A stretch of DNA of 64,000 bases from an alpha proteobacterium BAL199 (GCA_000171835.1 ABHC01000002.1:1-64000), one strand, 5' to 3'. Counted from the first letter of the stretch, positions 9,033 through 19,138 are shown. Translations and numbers: made by a program. The notes: generated from the letters alone by a model not told the origin.

Positions 9033-9153
9033 GGCGTCCTCCGCCGGGCTGCGGTATAAGGCCGGGCTGTCGGGCGTGTCTTCGTTTCGCCCGGATCGCG
9101 GTATATGCCGCGGTGCCGACGCTCCCCGCAAGCGGCAAGTAGGCTGAACGACA

Positions 9154-10391
9154 ATGAGCGATACCGTGCGGCGCAATTTTTTGAACTTTCTGCGCATCCT
9201 GCTGATGATTCTGCCAGTGGTGATCCCGCTGGCACAGCTCAGGCGGCGGATGCCGATCTGTACACCGTTCGTGCGGTGCCGGTGGATGCGACCGCGGAGA
9301 CCGCACCGGTGGCCCGTGATCGGGCGATTGCCGAAGGGCGCCGGAAGGCATTTCGTCGCCTTATCGAGCGCGTGGCTCCGCTGGCGCAGGCCCGGGCTGT
9401 CAAGGATCCGACCGATGCGGAACTGCAGCGCATGGTCCTGGGATTCGAGGTGGCCAACGAACGATCGTCGGCGGTGCGCTGGCTCGCGGATCTGACGATC
9501 GCGTTTGATCAGGCGGCGATTCGCAACTACCTCCGCTCAGCCGGGACACCCTATGCGGAAACCCGCAGCCTGCCGGTTCTGGTCATTCCGCTCTATGTGA
9601 CCGGCGGCGAGGTCGTTCTGTGGAAGGAGCCGAATCCGTGGCGAACGGCTTGGTACGACCTTCCGCCGCAAGGTGGCTTGGTACCGTTCGTCGTTCCTTA
9701 CGGCGATGTGGCCGACATCCGTGACCTGCTGCCGGAGCAGGCGGTCGCCGGCAACCTAGCGGCGCTGACCCGTATGGCGGAGCGCTATGGCGCGCGCGAC
9801 GCGGTTGTCGTGAAGGCTACGCCGAGATCTGGTGGCGCCACCGAACTGTCGGTACAGCGGCTCGGCCCGAGCGGCACCGATCGGACCCTGCTGGAGACAG
9901 TGGCGGGCGGCGAGGACCTGGATGAGGTCAAACGTCTGGCACCCGCGGTTCTGCGGACCGTGGCGATGGTCGAGGAAGCCTGGAAGCAGGACAACCTGAT
10001 TCGCCCCGGTTTCGAAAGCCGGGTTACGGCTACGGTTCCGATCGACTCCATGAAGCGTTGGCTGACGGTGCGCGAGGCGCTGGACGGCTTGTCCATCGTT
10101 GCTCGGTATCAGGTCATCCTGCTCACTCGCCGGGAAGCCTTGATCGACGTCTGGATCAACGGCGAGGCTGAGCAGTTCCGGGTGGCACTGGCGCAACGCG
10201 ATCTCGAACTGCTGCCCGGGGCCGGCGACTACATTCTCAAGCAACGCGGTCAGTCGATGCCGGAACCCGCTCCGGCGTCCGGAGCGATCGGATCGGGCGC
10301 GCCGTACTCTGCTGCACCGGTTTACGGGACGGAGGAGACGGTCATCATCGGGCCATCGCCTTCGGCGCCGCCGGTACCGGGAACCCAGTGA
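9154..10391 (+). CDS. DUF2066-family exported protein, probable frameshift at the signal peptide
   Basis: The main reading frame (last 380 residues or so, beginning [19 protein letters not shown]) matches the DUF2066 family: periplasmic or envelope proteins of unknown function, found beside hda and the AI-2E permease in many Proteobacteria. In that frame no signal peptide exists. In the +1 frame an ATG at 9154 encodes a clear one (hydrophobic core [18 protein letters not shown]). It runs into the main frame if one base is restored near 9235-9247. I therefore take 9154 as the true start and infer a single-base deletion or sequencing error. The main frame alone could start at ATG 9105, but that N-terminus is polar and non-homologous. 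The tail is Pro/Ala/Gly-rich. Confidence 0.7.
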
Positions 10392-10407
10392 CCTCGGAGA
10401 CGGTCTG

Positions 10408-11517
10408 ATGAGCCGGCGCGAACGCTCGGTATTCTGGGCGTTGTTCCTGGCGTTGCTGCTGCTGGGCTTTTATGTGCTGCGCGACGTGCTGGTGCCGTTC
10501 GTTGCCGGCATGGCTGTAGCGTACCTGCTCGACCCGGTGGTTGACCGACTTGAGCGCGTTCGGGTTCCGCGCGGTCTCGCGACATTCATCGTGTTACTCG
10601 GGTTCTTCGCCCTCGCCATCGGCTTGCTGCTGCTGTTGATTCCGTTGTTGCAGTCCCAGTTCGAGAAACTGGCGTCCACCCTGCCGGGCTATGTCGACAT
10701 GGTCCGGATCCGGCTGGCGCCGCTGCTGGCGCACGTCAACGAAGGGCTGGACCGGCAGGCCGCCCTGCAGAAGGTCACCGGCATGACCGGAGATCTGGTG
10801 AGTTGGGCCGGTGGTGTAATCAGCCGGGTGATCAGCGGTGGGTTCGCGATCGCCAATCTGCTGTCGCTGCTGCTGATCACTCCGATCGTGTCGTTCTACC
10901 TGCTGCGCGATTGGGATCGGATCGTCGCGGCGGTGGACGGCTGGCTGCCACGGGAGCAGGCGCCGATGATCCGGTCGCAGGTCGCAGCCGTTGATCGCAC
11001 GCTGGCGGCGTTCGTGCGGGGCCAGGGAACGGTATGTCTGATTCTTGGCGTGTTCTACGCGGTGGGATTGACGGTCGCAGGCCTGAATTTCGGACTGGTG
11101 ATCGGATTGTTCTCCGGCCTGATCTCATTCGTGCCGTTCATCGGTGCGTTGCTTGGCGGCGTGCTCAGCGTGGGGCTGGCATTGGCGCAATTCGACAGCT
11201 GGCAGGCGGTGGCGATCGTCGCTGCCGTCTTCGCTGCCGGGCAGATGCTCGAAGGCAATTTCCTGACGCCCAATCTGGTCGGCGAGGCCGTTGGCCTGCA
11301 TCCGGTCTGGGTCATATTCGGATTGCTGGCGGGTGGGACGCTGTTCGGGTTCGTCGGCGTGTTGCTGGCGGTTCCGGTTGCCGCGGTGATCGGTGTTCTC
11401 ACGCGTTTCGCGCTTGCCCAATACCTGGACAGCCCGCTGCACCGCCACGGTGTGCCGCCGGCGGATGACGCGGAACATGACGGTGATGGCACCGGGGCGC
11501 CGGAACCTGAGCGATGA
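10408..11517 (+). CDS. AI-2E transporter / PerM-family permease
   Basis: Polytopic inner-membrane protein of 369 residues in the AI-2E/PerM family, whose members have been linked to AI-2 export or Na+/H+ exchange; the substrate here is unknown. About eight helices are visible: two at residues 10-60, one at 70-95, a soluble amphipathic stretch at 100-150, then helices from 155 to the end including the conserved FGLVIGLFSGLISFVPFIGA motif and LTPNLVGEAVGLHPVWVIFG. The C-terminus is a charged Asp/Glu-rich tail. The start ATG follows CGGAG. The stop overlaps the hda ATG by four bases, and DUF2066-permease-hda is a recurring proteobacterial neighbourhood. Confidence 0.85.
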   Translation: MSRRERSVFWALFLALLLLGFYVLRDVLVPFVAGMAVAYLLDPVVDRLERVRVPRGLATFIVLLGFFALAIGLLLLLIPLLQSQFEKLASTLPGYVDMVRIRLAPLLAHVNEGLDRQAALQKVTGMTGDLVSWAGGVISRVISGGFAIANLLSLLLITPIVSFYLLRDWDRIVAAVDGWLPREQAPMIRSQVAAVDRTLAAFVRGQGTVCLILGVFYAVGLTVAGLNFGLVIGLFSGLISFVPFIGALLGGVLSVGLALAQFDSWQAVAIVAAVFAAGQMLEGNFLTPNLVGEAVGLHPVWVIFGLLAGGTLFGFVGVLLAVPVAAVIGVLTRFALAQYLDSPLHRHGVPPADDAEHDGDGTGAPEPER

Positions 11518-12203
11518 CGCCTAGCCAACTGATTCTTGACCTTGGATACCGTCGTGCGCTGGGCCGCAGCGATTATCTGGTAACGGCGTGCAACGCCGAT
11601 GCGGCGGCGTGGATTGACCGCTGGCCCGATTGGCCGGCACCGCTGCGCGGCCTGGCGATTGTCGGTCCCGCGGAGTGCGGCAAGACCCATCTGGGTGCGG
11701 TGTGGCGCCGGGCAAGCGGCGCGGTGGCAGTGAACGCGGCCGACCTGACGGTGGATGGACTGCCGGATGCGCTCGGGGATGCAACCCACGCGGCGGTCGA
11801 CGATCTGACTGGAATCCGCGCCCCACAGGCACTTCTGCATCTCTACAACACGGTGGCAGAGCGCGGGGGATCTGTGCTTATCCTGTCGCGCACGGCGCCG
11901 GCTCGGTGTGATTTTGGACTGCCGGATCTGGCCTCCCGGTTGGCGACTTTGCCGATCGCAATGGTCGGGCCGCCGGACGAGGCTCTTCTGGCCGGCGTCC
12001 TGGGAAAGCATTTCGCAGATCGACAGGTCGCCGTGCGGGAAGATGTCGTCGCGTATCTGGTGGCGCGCATGGAACGGTCGTTTTCGGCGGCATACCGGTT
12101 GGTCGACCGTCTTGACCGGCTGGCGTTGGCCGAGGGACGCAAAGTGGATCGAGCGCTGGCGAAGCGGGCGCTTGCTGATGATGAAACCGATCGAGGGGAG
12201 TGA
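11514..12203 (+). CDS. hda: DnaA-homologue Hda/HdaA (regulatory inactivation of DnaA)
   Basis: DnaA-related AAA+ protein that, with the DNA-loaded beta clamp, stimulates ATP hydrolysis by DnaA and so limits re-initiation. The 229 residues start with a clamp-binding motif (QLILDL at residues 5-10). A Walker A variant GPAECGKTH sits near 50-58 and the AAA+ lid follows. There is no DNA-binding domain IV, which distinguishes it from DnaA. The ATGA overlap with the permease implies coupled translation. The alphaproteobacterial version (HdaA) is essential in Caulobacter; function here is inferred from that. Confidence 0.85.
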   Translation: MTPSQLILDLGYRRALGRSDYLVTACNADAAAWIDRWPDWPAPLRGLAIVGPAECGKTHLGAVWRRASGAVAVNAADLTVDGLPDALGDATHAAVDDLTGIRAPQALLHLYNTVAERGGSVLILSRTAPARCDFGLPDLASRLATLPIAMVGPPDEALLAGVLGKHFADRQVAVREDVVAYLVARMERSFSAAYRLVDRLDRLALAEGRKVDRALAKRALADDETDRGE

Positions 12204-12209
12204 CCGGGC

Positions 12210-12989
12210 ATGGATCTCGGATTGAAAGGCAAGAAGGCCATCGTTTGCGCCGCCAGCAAGGGGCTCGGCAAGGGCTGCGCTCTGGCCCTGGCGCGCGAAG
12301 GTGTCGATCTGGTGATCAACTCCAGGACCAAGGCGACACTGGACGCCACCGCTGATGAGATCCGGTCCGAGACCGGGGTGTCGGTGACCGCGGTCGCCTG
12401 CGACATCACCACGCCGGAAGGCCGCGCCGCGGTGTTGAAGGCGGCCGGCCCGATCGACATTCTGATCAACAACGCCGGCGGCCCCCCGCCGGGCAATTTC
12501 CGCGACTGGTCGATCGAGGATTGGCAGAAGGCGATCAACGCCAACATGCTGACGGCGATTGAACTGATCCGCTTGACGGTCGACGGCATGATCGAGCGCA
12601 AGTTCGGTCGGGTCGTGAACATCACCTCTGGTGCGGTGAAGGCGCCGATTCCGATCCTGGGCCTGTCCAACGGTGCACGCGCGGGTCTGACCGGGTTCGT
12701 CGCCGGCGCGGCACGCGAGACCGTGCGCCACAACGTCACGATCAACGGCCTGCTGCCGGGACCGTTCGACACCGACCGGCTGCGCGGCAACATGAAGCTG
12801 CAGGCCGAGAAGGCGGGCATGCCGTACGAGGCGTTCAGCAAGCAGCAGGCCGAGAAGAATCCCGCCGGCCGGTTCGGCACGGCCGATGAGTTCGGGGCCG
12901 CATGCGCCTTCTTGTGCAGCGTTCACGCCGGCTTCATTACCGGGCAGAATGTCCTGATGGATGGTGGTGCATTCCCCGGCACGCTCTGA
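12210..12989 (+). CDS. SDR-family oxidoreductase lacking the canonical YxxxK
   Basis: Short-chain dehydrogenase/reductase of 259 residues. The cofactor motif is intact but slightly altered (CAASKGLGKG near 11-20), as is the NNAGG motif near 87-91, and the catalytic Ser region VVNITSGAVKAP is present. The position of the usual YxxxK instead reads SNGAR (in PILGLSNGARAGLTGF), so both catalytic Tyr and Lys are replaced (Lys by Arg). A recognised subgroup of FabG-like SDRs has this NGARAG pattern; its chemistry is uncertain. The C-terminus (FITGQNVLMDGGAFPGTL) is typical. It starts six bases after hda; cotranscription is likely, functional linkage unlikely. Confidence 0.85.
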   Translation: MDLGLKGKKAIVCAASKGLGKGCALALAREGVDLVINSRTKATLDATADEIRSETGVSVTAVACDITTPEGRAAVLKAAGPIDILINNAGGPPPGNFRDWSIEDWQKAINANMLTAIELIRLTVDGMIERKFGRVVNITSGAVKAPIPILGLSNGARAGLTGFVAGAARETVRHNVTINGLLPGPFDTDRLRGNMKLQAEKAGMPYEAFSKQQAEKNPAGRFGTADEFGAACAFLCSVHAGFITGQNVLMDGGAFPGTL

Positions 12990-13006
12990 ATAGGCCTGGA
13001 ACGCCT

Positions 13007-13075
13007 GTCATCCCGCTGTCACAGACTGCGGGTACACCCCGCGCAGCGAGGTGCCGCGTAGCGGCACTGGATGAC
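13007..13075. repeat. Nested inverted-repeat element (predicted three-way junction) upstream of ppk
   Basis: An outer stem GTCATCC (13007-13013) pairs with GGATGAC (13069-13075). Inside are two perfect hairpins: GCGGG-TACAC-CCCGC (13028-13042) and GTGCCGC-GTA-GCGGCAC (13051-13067). The GTCATCC/GGATGAC ends and size resemble small palindromic intergenic repeats of Proteobacteria (REP/MITE-like), but no second copy was noticed in the window. It sits between the SDR stop and the ppk Shine-Dalgarno (GGAGG, 13079-13083), so it may also act as a structured ppk leader or as transcript punctuation. Confidence 0.6.
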
Positions 13076-13089
13076 GCAGGAGGCTGGCC

Positions 13090-15321
13090 GTGAGCGAAGC
13101 GACAGACAAGGTGGAACGCATCGTCGACGACACCCGTGGCAAGCGTCAGCGCGGATCGTTGAAGCGGCGAGTGGCGGTCGAGGCTGACGTTCCACCGGTC
13201 GCCGCGTCGATCACGCTGGAGAGTGCGAGCCGGCTGATCAACCGGGAGATCTCCTGGCTCGCGTTCAACACGCGGGTGCTGGAGGAGTCGCTGAACGCCA
13301 GCAATCCGCTGCTGGAGCGGCTGCGGTTTGTCGCGATCTCGGCGTCCAACCTGGATGAGTTCTACATGGTCCGGGTCGCCGGGCTGAAAGGCATGGTCGC
13401 GGCCGCCATCACCACGGCCAGCGATGATGGCCTGACCCCGCCTCAGCAGTTGGCGGCGATCGCCGAAGCGGCAACCAAGCTGATGAGCGATCAGCAGGTG
13501 GCCCTGCGGTCACTGCGCGGGGCGCTCAAGGACGTCGGCTACCATCTGGTCGACGGCAGCGAGCTGGGCGCCGACGACCTCGCCTGGCTTGCCAATCACT
13601 TCAGCGAGCAGGTTTATCCCGTGCTCACGCCGCTGGCGATCGACCCGGCTCATCCATTTCCGTTCGTTCCGAACAAGGGAATCTGCCTGGCCATGCAACT
13701 GCGGGCGCAGTCCGGCGGCCATGAGATGCAGGGACTCGTCCAGTTGCCGCAGCAGATCGGTCGGTTCGTGCGGTTGCCGGGCGACCAGATCCGGTTCGTC
13801 CCGATCGAACAGGTCATCCTGCTGTTTGTCGACCGGTTATTTCCGAAATACCAGGTCAAGGGGCAGGGGGTCTTTCGGGTCATCCGCGACAGCGAGATGG
13901 AAATCGACGAGGAAGCCGAAGACCTGGTGCTCTCGTTCGAAACCGCGCTCAAGGCCCGTCGCCGCGGCAATGTGATCCGTCTGGCGGTCGACCTCACGAT
14001 GCCCGAGCCGTTGCAGCAACTGGTGATCGACGAGTTGAAGGTGCCGCGCGAGGACGTGTTCGCGCTGGAGGAGATGGTCGGTCTCGCCGATCTGTCGCAG
14101 TTGATTGTGTCGGAGCGTCCGGACCTGCTGTGGCCGCCGTTCAATGCCCGGTTCCCGGAGCGGATTCGTGATTTCGGCGGCGACTGCTTCGCGGCGATCC
14201 GGACCAAGGATATCGTGGTCCACCACCCCTACGAGAGCTTCGACGTCGTCGTGCAGTTCCTGCGCCAGGCAGCAGCCGATTCCTCGGTCATCGCCATCAA
14301 ACAGACGCTGTACCGCACCTCAAAGGACAGCCCGATCGTCAAGGCGCTGATCGAGGCGGCCGAAGCCGGCAAGTCCGTTACCGCCATGGTCGAGATCAAG
14401 GCCCGGTTCGACGAAGAGGCGAACATCCGCCTGTCCCGTGACCTCGAGCGGGCGGGCGTGCAGGTCGTGTACGGATTCATGAACCTGAAGACCCACGCGA
14501 AAGTGTCGCTGGTGGTGCGTCGTGAGGGCCACGGCCTGCGCAACTATGTGCACTTCGGAACTGGCAACTACCACCCGATCACCGCCAAGATCTACGCTGA
14601 CCTGTCGTTCTTCACCTGCGATCCGGCGCTGTGCCGGGATGCGTCGCGGATGTTCAACTACATGACCGGCTATGCCACTCCGGAGAAGATGGAGAAGCTG
14701 GCGATCTCGCCGCTGACCCTGCGCAGCACCTTGCTGGACGGCATTCGCACCGAGATCGAACATGCCGGCGCCGGCCGCCCGGCGGCGATCTGGATGAAGA
14801 TGAATCAACTGGTCGATCCAAGCATCATCGACGAGTTGTACAAGGCCAGCCAGGCGGGCGTGCAGGTGGACCTTGTGATTCGGGGAATCTGCTGCCTGCG
14901 ACCGGGGGTTCCCGGCCTGTCCGAGACGATCAGGGTAAGGTCGATCGTCGGGCGATTCCTCGAACACTCCCGGGTCATCGTGTTCGGTGACGGTCACAAA
15001 CTTCCGTCCGATCAGGCCAAGGTCTACATCTCGTCGGCCGATCTGATGCAACGCAACCTGTACCGTCGCGTTGAACATCTGGTCCCGGTTGAAAACCCGA
15101 CCGTCCATCGGCAGGTTCTCGACCAGATCATGGTGGCAAACTTGAAGGACCGCACCAACAGCTGGGTGCTGAACAGCGAAGGGCAGTATCAACGCGTGTC
15201 GCATACGAACGATGATTTCTCGGCGCATACCTACTTCATGACGAACCCCAGCCTGTCTGGTCGGGGCAGCGCGCTTCGGCGCGGCGGTGACGCTCCGCGG
15301 ACCCTGCGTGAGGGCGAGTGA
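13090..15321 (+). CDS. ppk1: Polyphosphate kinase 1
   Basis: Reversibly polymerises the ATP gamma-phosphate into inorganic polyphosphate. The 743 residues show the PPK1 order: N-terminal domain beginning [18 protein letters not shown] (about 45-150), head domain, then two phospholipase-D-like catalytic domains. The region [15 protein letters not shown] carries the phospho-accepting His near residue 465, and a second conserved His lies in [14 protein letters not shown]. About 40 basic N-terminal residues precede the conserved part. Translation starts at GTG 13090 behind a strong GGAGG. The stop overlaps the ppx GTG (GTGA), making a ppk-ppx operon for synthesis and degradation of the same polymer. 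Confidence 0.96.
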   Translation: MSEATDKVERIVDDTRGKRQRGSLKRRVAVEADVPPVAASITLESASRLINREISWLAFNTRVLEESLNASNPLLERLRFVAISASNLDEFYMVRVAGLKGMVAAAITTASDDGLTPPQQLAAIAEAATKLMSDQQVALRSLRGALKDVGYHLVDGSELGADDLAWLANHFSEQVYPVLTPLAIDPAHPFPFVPNKGICLAMQLRAQSGGHEMQGLVQLPQQIGRFVRLPGDQIRFVPIEQVILLFVDRLFPKYQVKGQGVFRVIRDSEMEIDEEAEDLVLSFETALKARRRGNVIRLAVDLTMPEPLQQLVIDELKVPREDVFALEEMVGLADLSQLIVSERPDLLWPPFNARFPERIRDFGGDCFAAIRTKDIVVHHPYESFDVVVQFLRQAAADSSVIAIKQTLYRTSKDSPIVKALIEAAEAGKSVTAMVEIKARFDEEANIRLSRDLERAGVQVVYGFMNLKTHAKVSLVVRREGHGLRNYVHFGTGNYHPITAKIYADLSFFTCDPALCRDASRMFNYMTGYATPEKMEKLAISPLTLRSTLLDGIRTEIEHAGAGRPAAIWMKMNQLVDPSIIDELYKASQAGVQVDLVIRGICCLRPGVPGLSETIRVRSIVGRFLEHSRVIVFGDGHKLPSDQAKVYISSADLMQRNLYRRVEHLVPVENPTVHRQVLDQIMVANLKDRTNSWVLNSEGQYQRVSHTNDDFSAHTYFMTNPSLSGRGSALRRGGDAPRTLREGE

Positions 15322-16892
15322 CGGACGAAAACGGACTGCCGCGTGAAGGGCGAGGGACTCTGGAGCCGGTACGCGGTCAAAGGGTTGGCGTTCTGGACAT
15401 CGGCTCCAACTCCATTCGGCTGGTGGTCTACGACCATGCAGGCCGATCGCCGATCCCGGTGTTCAACGAGAAGGCGCTCTGCGGGCTGGGTCGTGGCGTT
15501 ACCGAGACCGGCAACCTGCCGGTCGAAGGCATGGCGTCGGCGTTGCTGAACATCGACCGTTTCAACCAGATCGCCAAGGCCATGCGGGTGCGCCACCTGG
15601 ACGTGGTGGCCACCTCGGCGGTTCGCGATGCGGCCAATGGGCCAGGGTTCGTCGCCGAGCTCGAACGCCGCATCGGACACCCGGTGGACGTGATCAGCGG
15701 CGACGAGGAGGCCAGACTCTCGGCGCTCGGCGTCCTCAGCGGCTTTCCGGAGGCTGACGGCGTGGTCGGCGATCTTGGCGGCGGAAGCCTGGAGTTGATC
15801 GACGTGAGCAACCGCCGGCTGGGCGATCACGCGACCATGCCGCTTGGTCCGCTGCGCATCGGCGAGACCGCAGGCGGCCAGGGGCGTCGCTTGACGGCGG
15901 TCGTCGATGGGCACCTGAAGTCGGCGCCGTGGCTGTCCCGTCTCGAGGATCGGACGCTGTACGCCGTCGGGGGCGCATGGCGCAGTATCGCCAAGGCACA
16001 CATGGTCCGGACCAGCTATCCGATTGAAGTCATTCACGGTTATGCGGTGGAGCGCAATGCACTTTCGGACTACCTGACGTCGCTGATCCGGATTCCGAAG
16101 AAGGCAGCCAAGAACGTTCCGGGGGTGTCCCGGCGACGGGGCGACTCCATTCCGACGGCGGCATTGGTGCTGCAGCGTGTGCTGGCCAAGGGCAAGCCGT
16201 CGAGGGTGGTGTTTTCGGCCTTCGGGTTGCGCGAAGGCTGTCTGTACGACCGGTTGACCGATGGCGAGCGTGACAAGGACCCGCTGCTGATGGCGGCCGA
16301 CGAGATCGCCCGTGAGACCAATCGCTTCGCGCCGCATCCGAACACGGTCTATGGCTGGCTGACCCCAATGTTTCCGCTGCTTGCTGAACGTGATGCCCGG
16401 TTGGTCAAGGCGCTCTGCATGTTGAGCGACATTGCCTGGTCGGAGCACCCAAGCTACCGGGGCGAGCACGGGTTCCTGCGGGTCCTGCGACTGCCGGTGG
16501 CCGGGCTGGATCATGCCGACCGGGTGTTCCTGGCGATCGGCATTCTGGTCCGGTATGTGGGGCATACCGATCTCGCGGCGGCGCGCGCCGTGGAACAACT
16601 GCTCGATCCGGCGCGGCGGGCGCTCGCCATCCAGGTCGGCCATGCGCTGAGGCTGGGCCTGACCCTGTCGGGCGGGGCCACGACCCTGCTGCGGCGAACC
16701 AAGCTGGAGGCTTTGCCGGCCGGAGGCTTCACATTGAAACTATCGGGCGAGGCGTTGGCGCTGTTGGGCGACGTGGTCGACCGCCGGGTGGCAACGTTGT
16801 CATCGGCGATCGGAGCCCCGATAACGGTGGCACAGGGCCCGCCTCGTCGATCCAGGGCAGCGGCCGTCTCCCGCCAGCAAAGGCCGGGCTGA
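15318..16892 (+). CDS. ppx: Exopolyphosphatase / Ppx-GppA phosphatase
   Basis: ASKHA-fold phosphatase that removes terminal phosphates from polyphosphate (and/or hydrolyses pppGpp). The 524-residue protein contains the phosphate-1 loop [15 protein letters not shown] (about 28-42), the catalytic-region [16 protein letters not shown] and the phosphate-2 motif [17 protein letters not shown]-terminal all-alpha HD-like domain occupies about 320-500. GTG start overlapping the ppk stop, hence strict coupling. It converges with rnd after 30 bases without an evident terminator. Confidence 0.93.
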   Translation: MTDENGLPREGRGTLEPVRGQRVGVLDIGSNSIRLVVYDHAGRSPIPVFNEKALCGLGRGVTETGNLPVEGMASALLNIDRFNQIAKAMRVRHLDVVATSAVRDAANGPGFVAELERRIGHPVDVISGDEEARLSALGVLSGFPEADGVVGDLGGGSLELIDVSNRRLGDHATMPLGPLRIGETAGGQGRRLTAVVDGHLKSAPWLSRLEDRTLYAVGGAWRSIAKAHMVRTSYPIEVIHGYAVERNALSDYLTSLIRIPKKAAKNVPGVSRRRGDSIPTAALVLQRVLAKGKPSRVVFSAFGLREGCLYDRLTDGERDKDPLLMAADEIARETNRFAPHPNTVYGWLTPMFPLLAERDARLVKALCMLSDIAWSEHPSYRGEHGFLRVLRLPVAGLDHADRVFLAIGILVRYVGHTDLAAARAVEQLLDPARRALAIQVGHALRLGLTLSGGATTLLRRTKLEALPAGGFTLKLSGEALALLGDVVDRRVATLSSAIGAPITVAQGPPRRSRAAAVSRQQRPG

Positions 16893-16922
16893 AGCTGCGT
16901 CTGCGGGCAACGAGAAACGAGC

Positions 16923-18083
16923 TTAGGTCGAGACGTCGACGAGCCGTACCCGGTCATTCGCCGGATCGAACACCAGCCCCAAGCGTCCATGCTTTACGGC
17001 CAGGGCGGCGCTACCGAACACCTCAAGCCGCCAACCCTTCAGCGCCGGAACGTCGGCGTCATCGTTGGACGCAATGGCGTCGAGGTCATCCGAACTGGCG
17101 ATCAGCTTCGGCGCGACATCGTGCTCATCGCACTTGATTTTCAGGAGCACGCGCAGCAAGTCGGCGACAGGCTGGCGGCCTTGCGGAGCGTCGTCCTGGT
17201 CTGGAAGGGTCGGCCATTGATCCTTCGGCAACGCAAGGGCTGCGGCGACCGCATCCAGGATTGCGCGACCGGTCTTTCCGCCGGCGGAGTCACGGTTGAA
17301 CGCCCGCGAGCGGGCCAACTCCTCCGGAGTCTGCGGCGTCTGGGCAGCGACATCGACCAAGGCGTCGTCGCGCAGGATGCGGTTGCGCGGGACGTCGCGG
17401 GCCTGGGCCTCGCGCTCGCGCCAAGCGGCGAGTTCGCGCAGCACCGTCAGGAACTTCGGTTTGGTGCTGCGGATCTTGAGCCGTCGCCAGGATTGCTCCG
17501 GGGGCACCTTGTAGGTGGCCGTATCCGTCAGTACAGCCATCTCTTCGCTCAGCCACTCCAGCCGGCCGGTCTTCTCGAGCTTGCGGTGCAGCTTCTCGTA
17601 GGCCGGCCGCAGATGGATGACATCGGCCAACGCGTATTCGATCTGGCGGCTCGAAAGCGGCCGGTGACTCCAGTCGGTGAAACGTGAAGTCTTGTCCAGT
17701 TTGACGCCGGTGAGACCGCGTACTAGCCGGTCGTAGCTCACCGCGTCGCCAAAGCCGCAGACCATAGCAGCGATCTGGGTGTCGAAGAGCGGGGCGGGCA
17801 CGGCATCGGCTTGGTGAACAAAGATCTCAACGTCCTGTCGGGCGGCGTGAAAGACCTTGAGAACGTCCGGATTGGCCATCAGAGCGTACAGCGGAGCGAG
17901 ATCGATGCCAGGCGCCAGAGTATCGACGGCCACGGCCTCGTCAGCGCCGGCGAGCTGCACCAGACAGAGTTTCGCGTAATAGGTCTTGTCGCGCATGAAC
18001 TCGGTGTCGACGGCGACATAGCGCTCGCGAGCCAGACGATCACAAAGGGCGGACAGGGAAGCAGTGTCGGTGACAAGGGTCAT
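16923..18083 (-). CDS. rnd: Ribonuclease D
   Basis: 3'-5' exoribonuclease trimming stable RNA precursors. DEDD catalytic residues are visible: VDTEF (Exo I, about residue 24), the FHAARQDVEIF segment (Exo II) and YALADVIHL (Exo III, with the DEDDy Tyr at its start). Two HRDC-like helical regions follow (about 200-290 and 300-370). I chose ATG 18083 (MTLVTDTASL, 386 aa), although the frame is open to 18131, because family members start here. Convergent with ppx. Confidence 0.93.
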   Translation of the reverse strand: MTLVTDTASLSALCDRLARERYVAVDTEFMRDKTYYAKLCLVQLAGADEAVAVDTLAPGIDLAPLYALMANPDVLKVFHAARQDVEIFVHQADAVPAPLFDTQIAAMVCGFGDAVSYDRLVRGLTGVKLDKTSRFTDWSHRPLSSRQIEYALADVIHLRPAYEKLHRKLEKTGRLEWLSEEMAVLTDTATYKVPPEQSWRRLKIRSTKPKFLTVLRELAAWREREAQARDVPRNRILRDDALVDVAAQTPQTPEELARSRAFNRDSAGGKTGRAILDAVAAALALPKDQWPTLPDQDDAPQGRQPVADLLRVLLKIKCDEHDVAPKLIASSDDLDAIASNDDADVPALKGWRLEVFGSAALAVKHGRLGLVFDPANDRVRLVDVST

Positions 18084-18280
18084 AGCGCCCCTAATACACC
18101 ACCATACCCAGGGCGCAACCGCCGCGATCAACGTAAGTCGTTGAAAACCGATTCAAATTCCCGATGGTTCGGTGCGGCTGATGTGTTGAGCACGGCAGGC
18201 GTGAATATTGAATTTGCCAAATAATCAGAAATAGCTGAAGATTCGCGCTACAACTTGTTGATTCAGGCGGGGGAATCACC

Positions 18281-19138
18281 ATGAAGCGTATCGCGATCGC
18301 GGCACTACTGCCATTGATGGTCGGCGGATGTCTACCATTGCCGATCGCGATTGCATCGTCGGCCTTCACAGGGGTCTCCTATCTGACCAGCGGGAAGTCG
18401 ACGTCCGACCATGTTCTTTCTGCCGCGATGGAACAGGATTGTGCGCTGACGCGACCGGTTATCGGCGAGCCGTTTTGCCGAGACATCGGGCCCGACGGCG
18501 AAGGTCGGACGCCCGCCGTGACGGTTGCGTACTACCCGGGCGACCGCGACGAGGTAATTTCCCCTGACGAACAGACGGCTCGGTGGCGTCGCGGGGCCTA
18601 CAGTCTCGATGTCGAGTCCGCCGAATCCCGGCAAGTTGCTGCGACCCCGCAGTTTCTAGCACCGATGCCGCGCGTCACCGTGGCCGGAATCATCCTTACG
18701 AAAGATCAGGTCGTACCCGCTCCGAGCACGCGCTCCTTGCCCATTGCAGCCGACACTGGATGGCGGTCGATCGGTCCGGCGATAGCCGGCGGAGCCGTTC
18801 GCGCGACCAGCCCAGCGTCGACGTCAGCAGCCAAGATGGCGGCAACGTCAACGACTCTGGCGCCATCGCAGCAGTCGGCAGACAAGGCCGCTACGCTCGG
18901 CCTTGGTGCTGACCATTGGGTGGTACTGGGGTCGTTTCGGAGCACCGATCGGGCTCGCGTCATGGCAGATCGGTATTCTGAACAGGCCCCCCGCATTCTG
19001 CCGGCAACCGTCAAAGGCGGTCAGTGGCACAGGGTTGCGGTTGGTCCGATGGCACCTTCAGAGGCCATGACCCTCCGAAATGAACTGGGGAAGATCGATG
19101 GCCGGTCACCGTGGGTGGTGCGGCATCGGGTGAACTGA
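18281..19138 (+). CDS. SPOR-domain lipoprotein
   Basis: Predicted outer-membrane lipoprotein of 285 residues. The signal peptide ends in a lipobox (MVGGC, Cys17). The middle is low-complexity Ala/Ser/Thr-rich (about 165-205). The last 75 residues form a SPOR domain (HWVVLGSFRSTDRARVMADR through WHRVAVGPM), which in known proteins binds denuded septal peptidoglycan glycan strands. It stands alone between rnd (divergent) and a GGDEF gene (convergent). The 197-base upstream gap is relatively AT-rich and probably holds its promoter; GGGGG directly before ATCACC-ATG is the likely ribosome site. A cell-division or envelope role is inferred from the SPOR domain only. Confidence 0.75.
   Translation: MKRIAIAALLPLMVGGCLPLPIAIASSAFTGVSYLTSGKSTSDHVLSAAMEQDCALTRPVIGEPFCRDIGPDGEGRTPAVTVAYYPGDRDEVISPDEQTARWRRGAYSLDVESAESRQVAATPQFLAPMPRVTVAGIILTKDQVVPAPSTRSLPIAADTGWRSIGPAIAGGAVRATSPASTSAAKMAATSTTLAPSQQSADKAATLGLGADHWVVLGSFRSTDRARVMADRYSEQAPRILPATVKGGQWHRVAVGPMAPSEAMTLRNELGKIDGRSPWVVRHRVN

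Noticed and set aside
11055-12926. 623-codon open frame on the minus strand opposite the permease, hda and the SDR gene
   Set aside because: Same shadow effect; the sense-strand genes overlap as ATGA operon junctions and carry full motifs.
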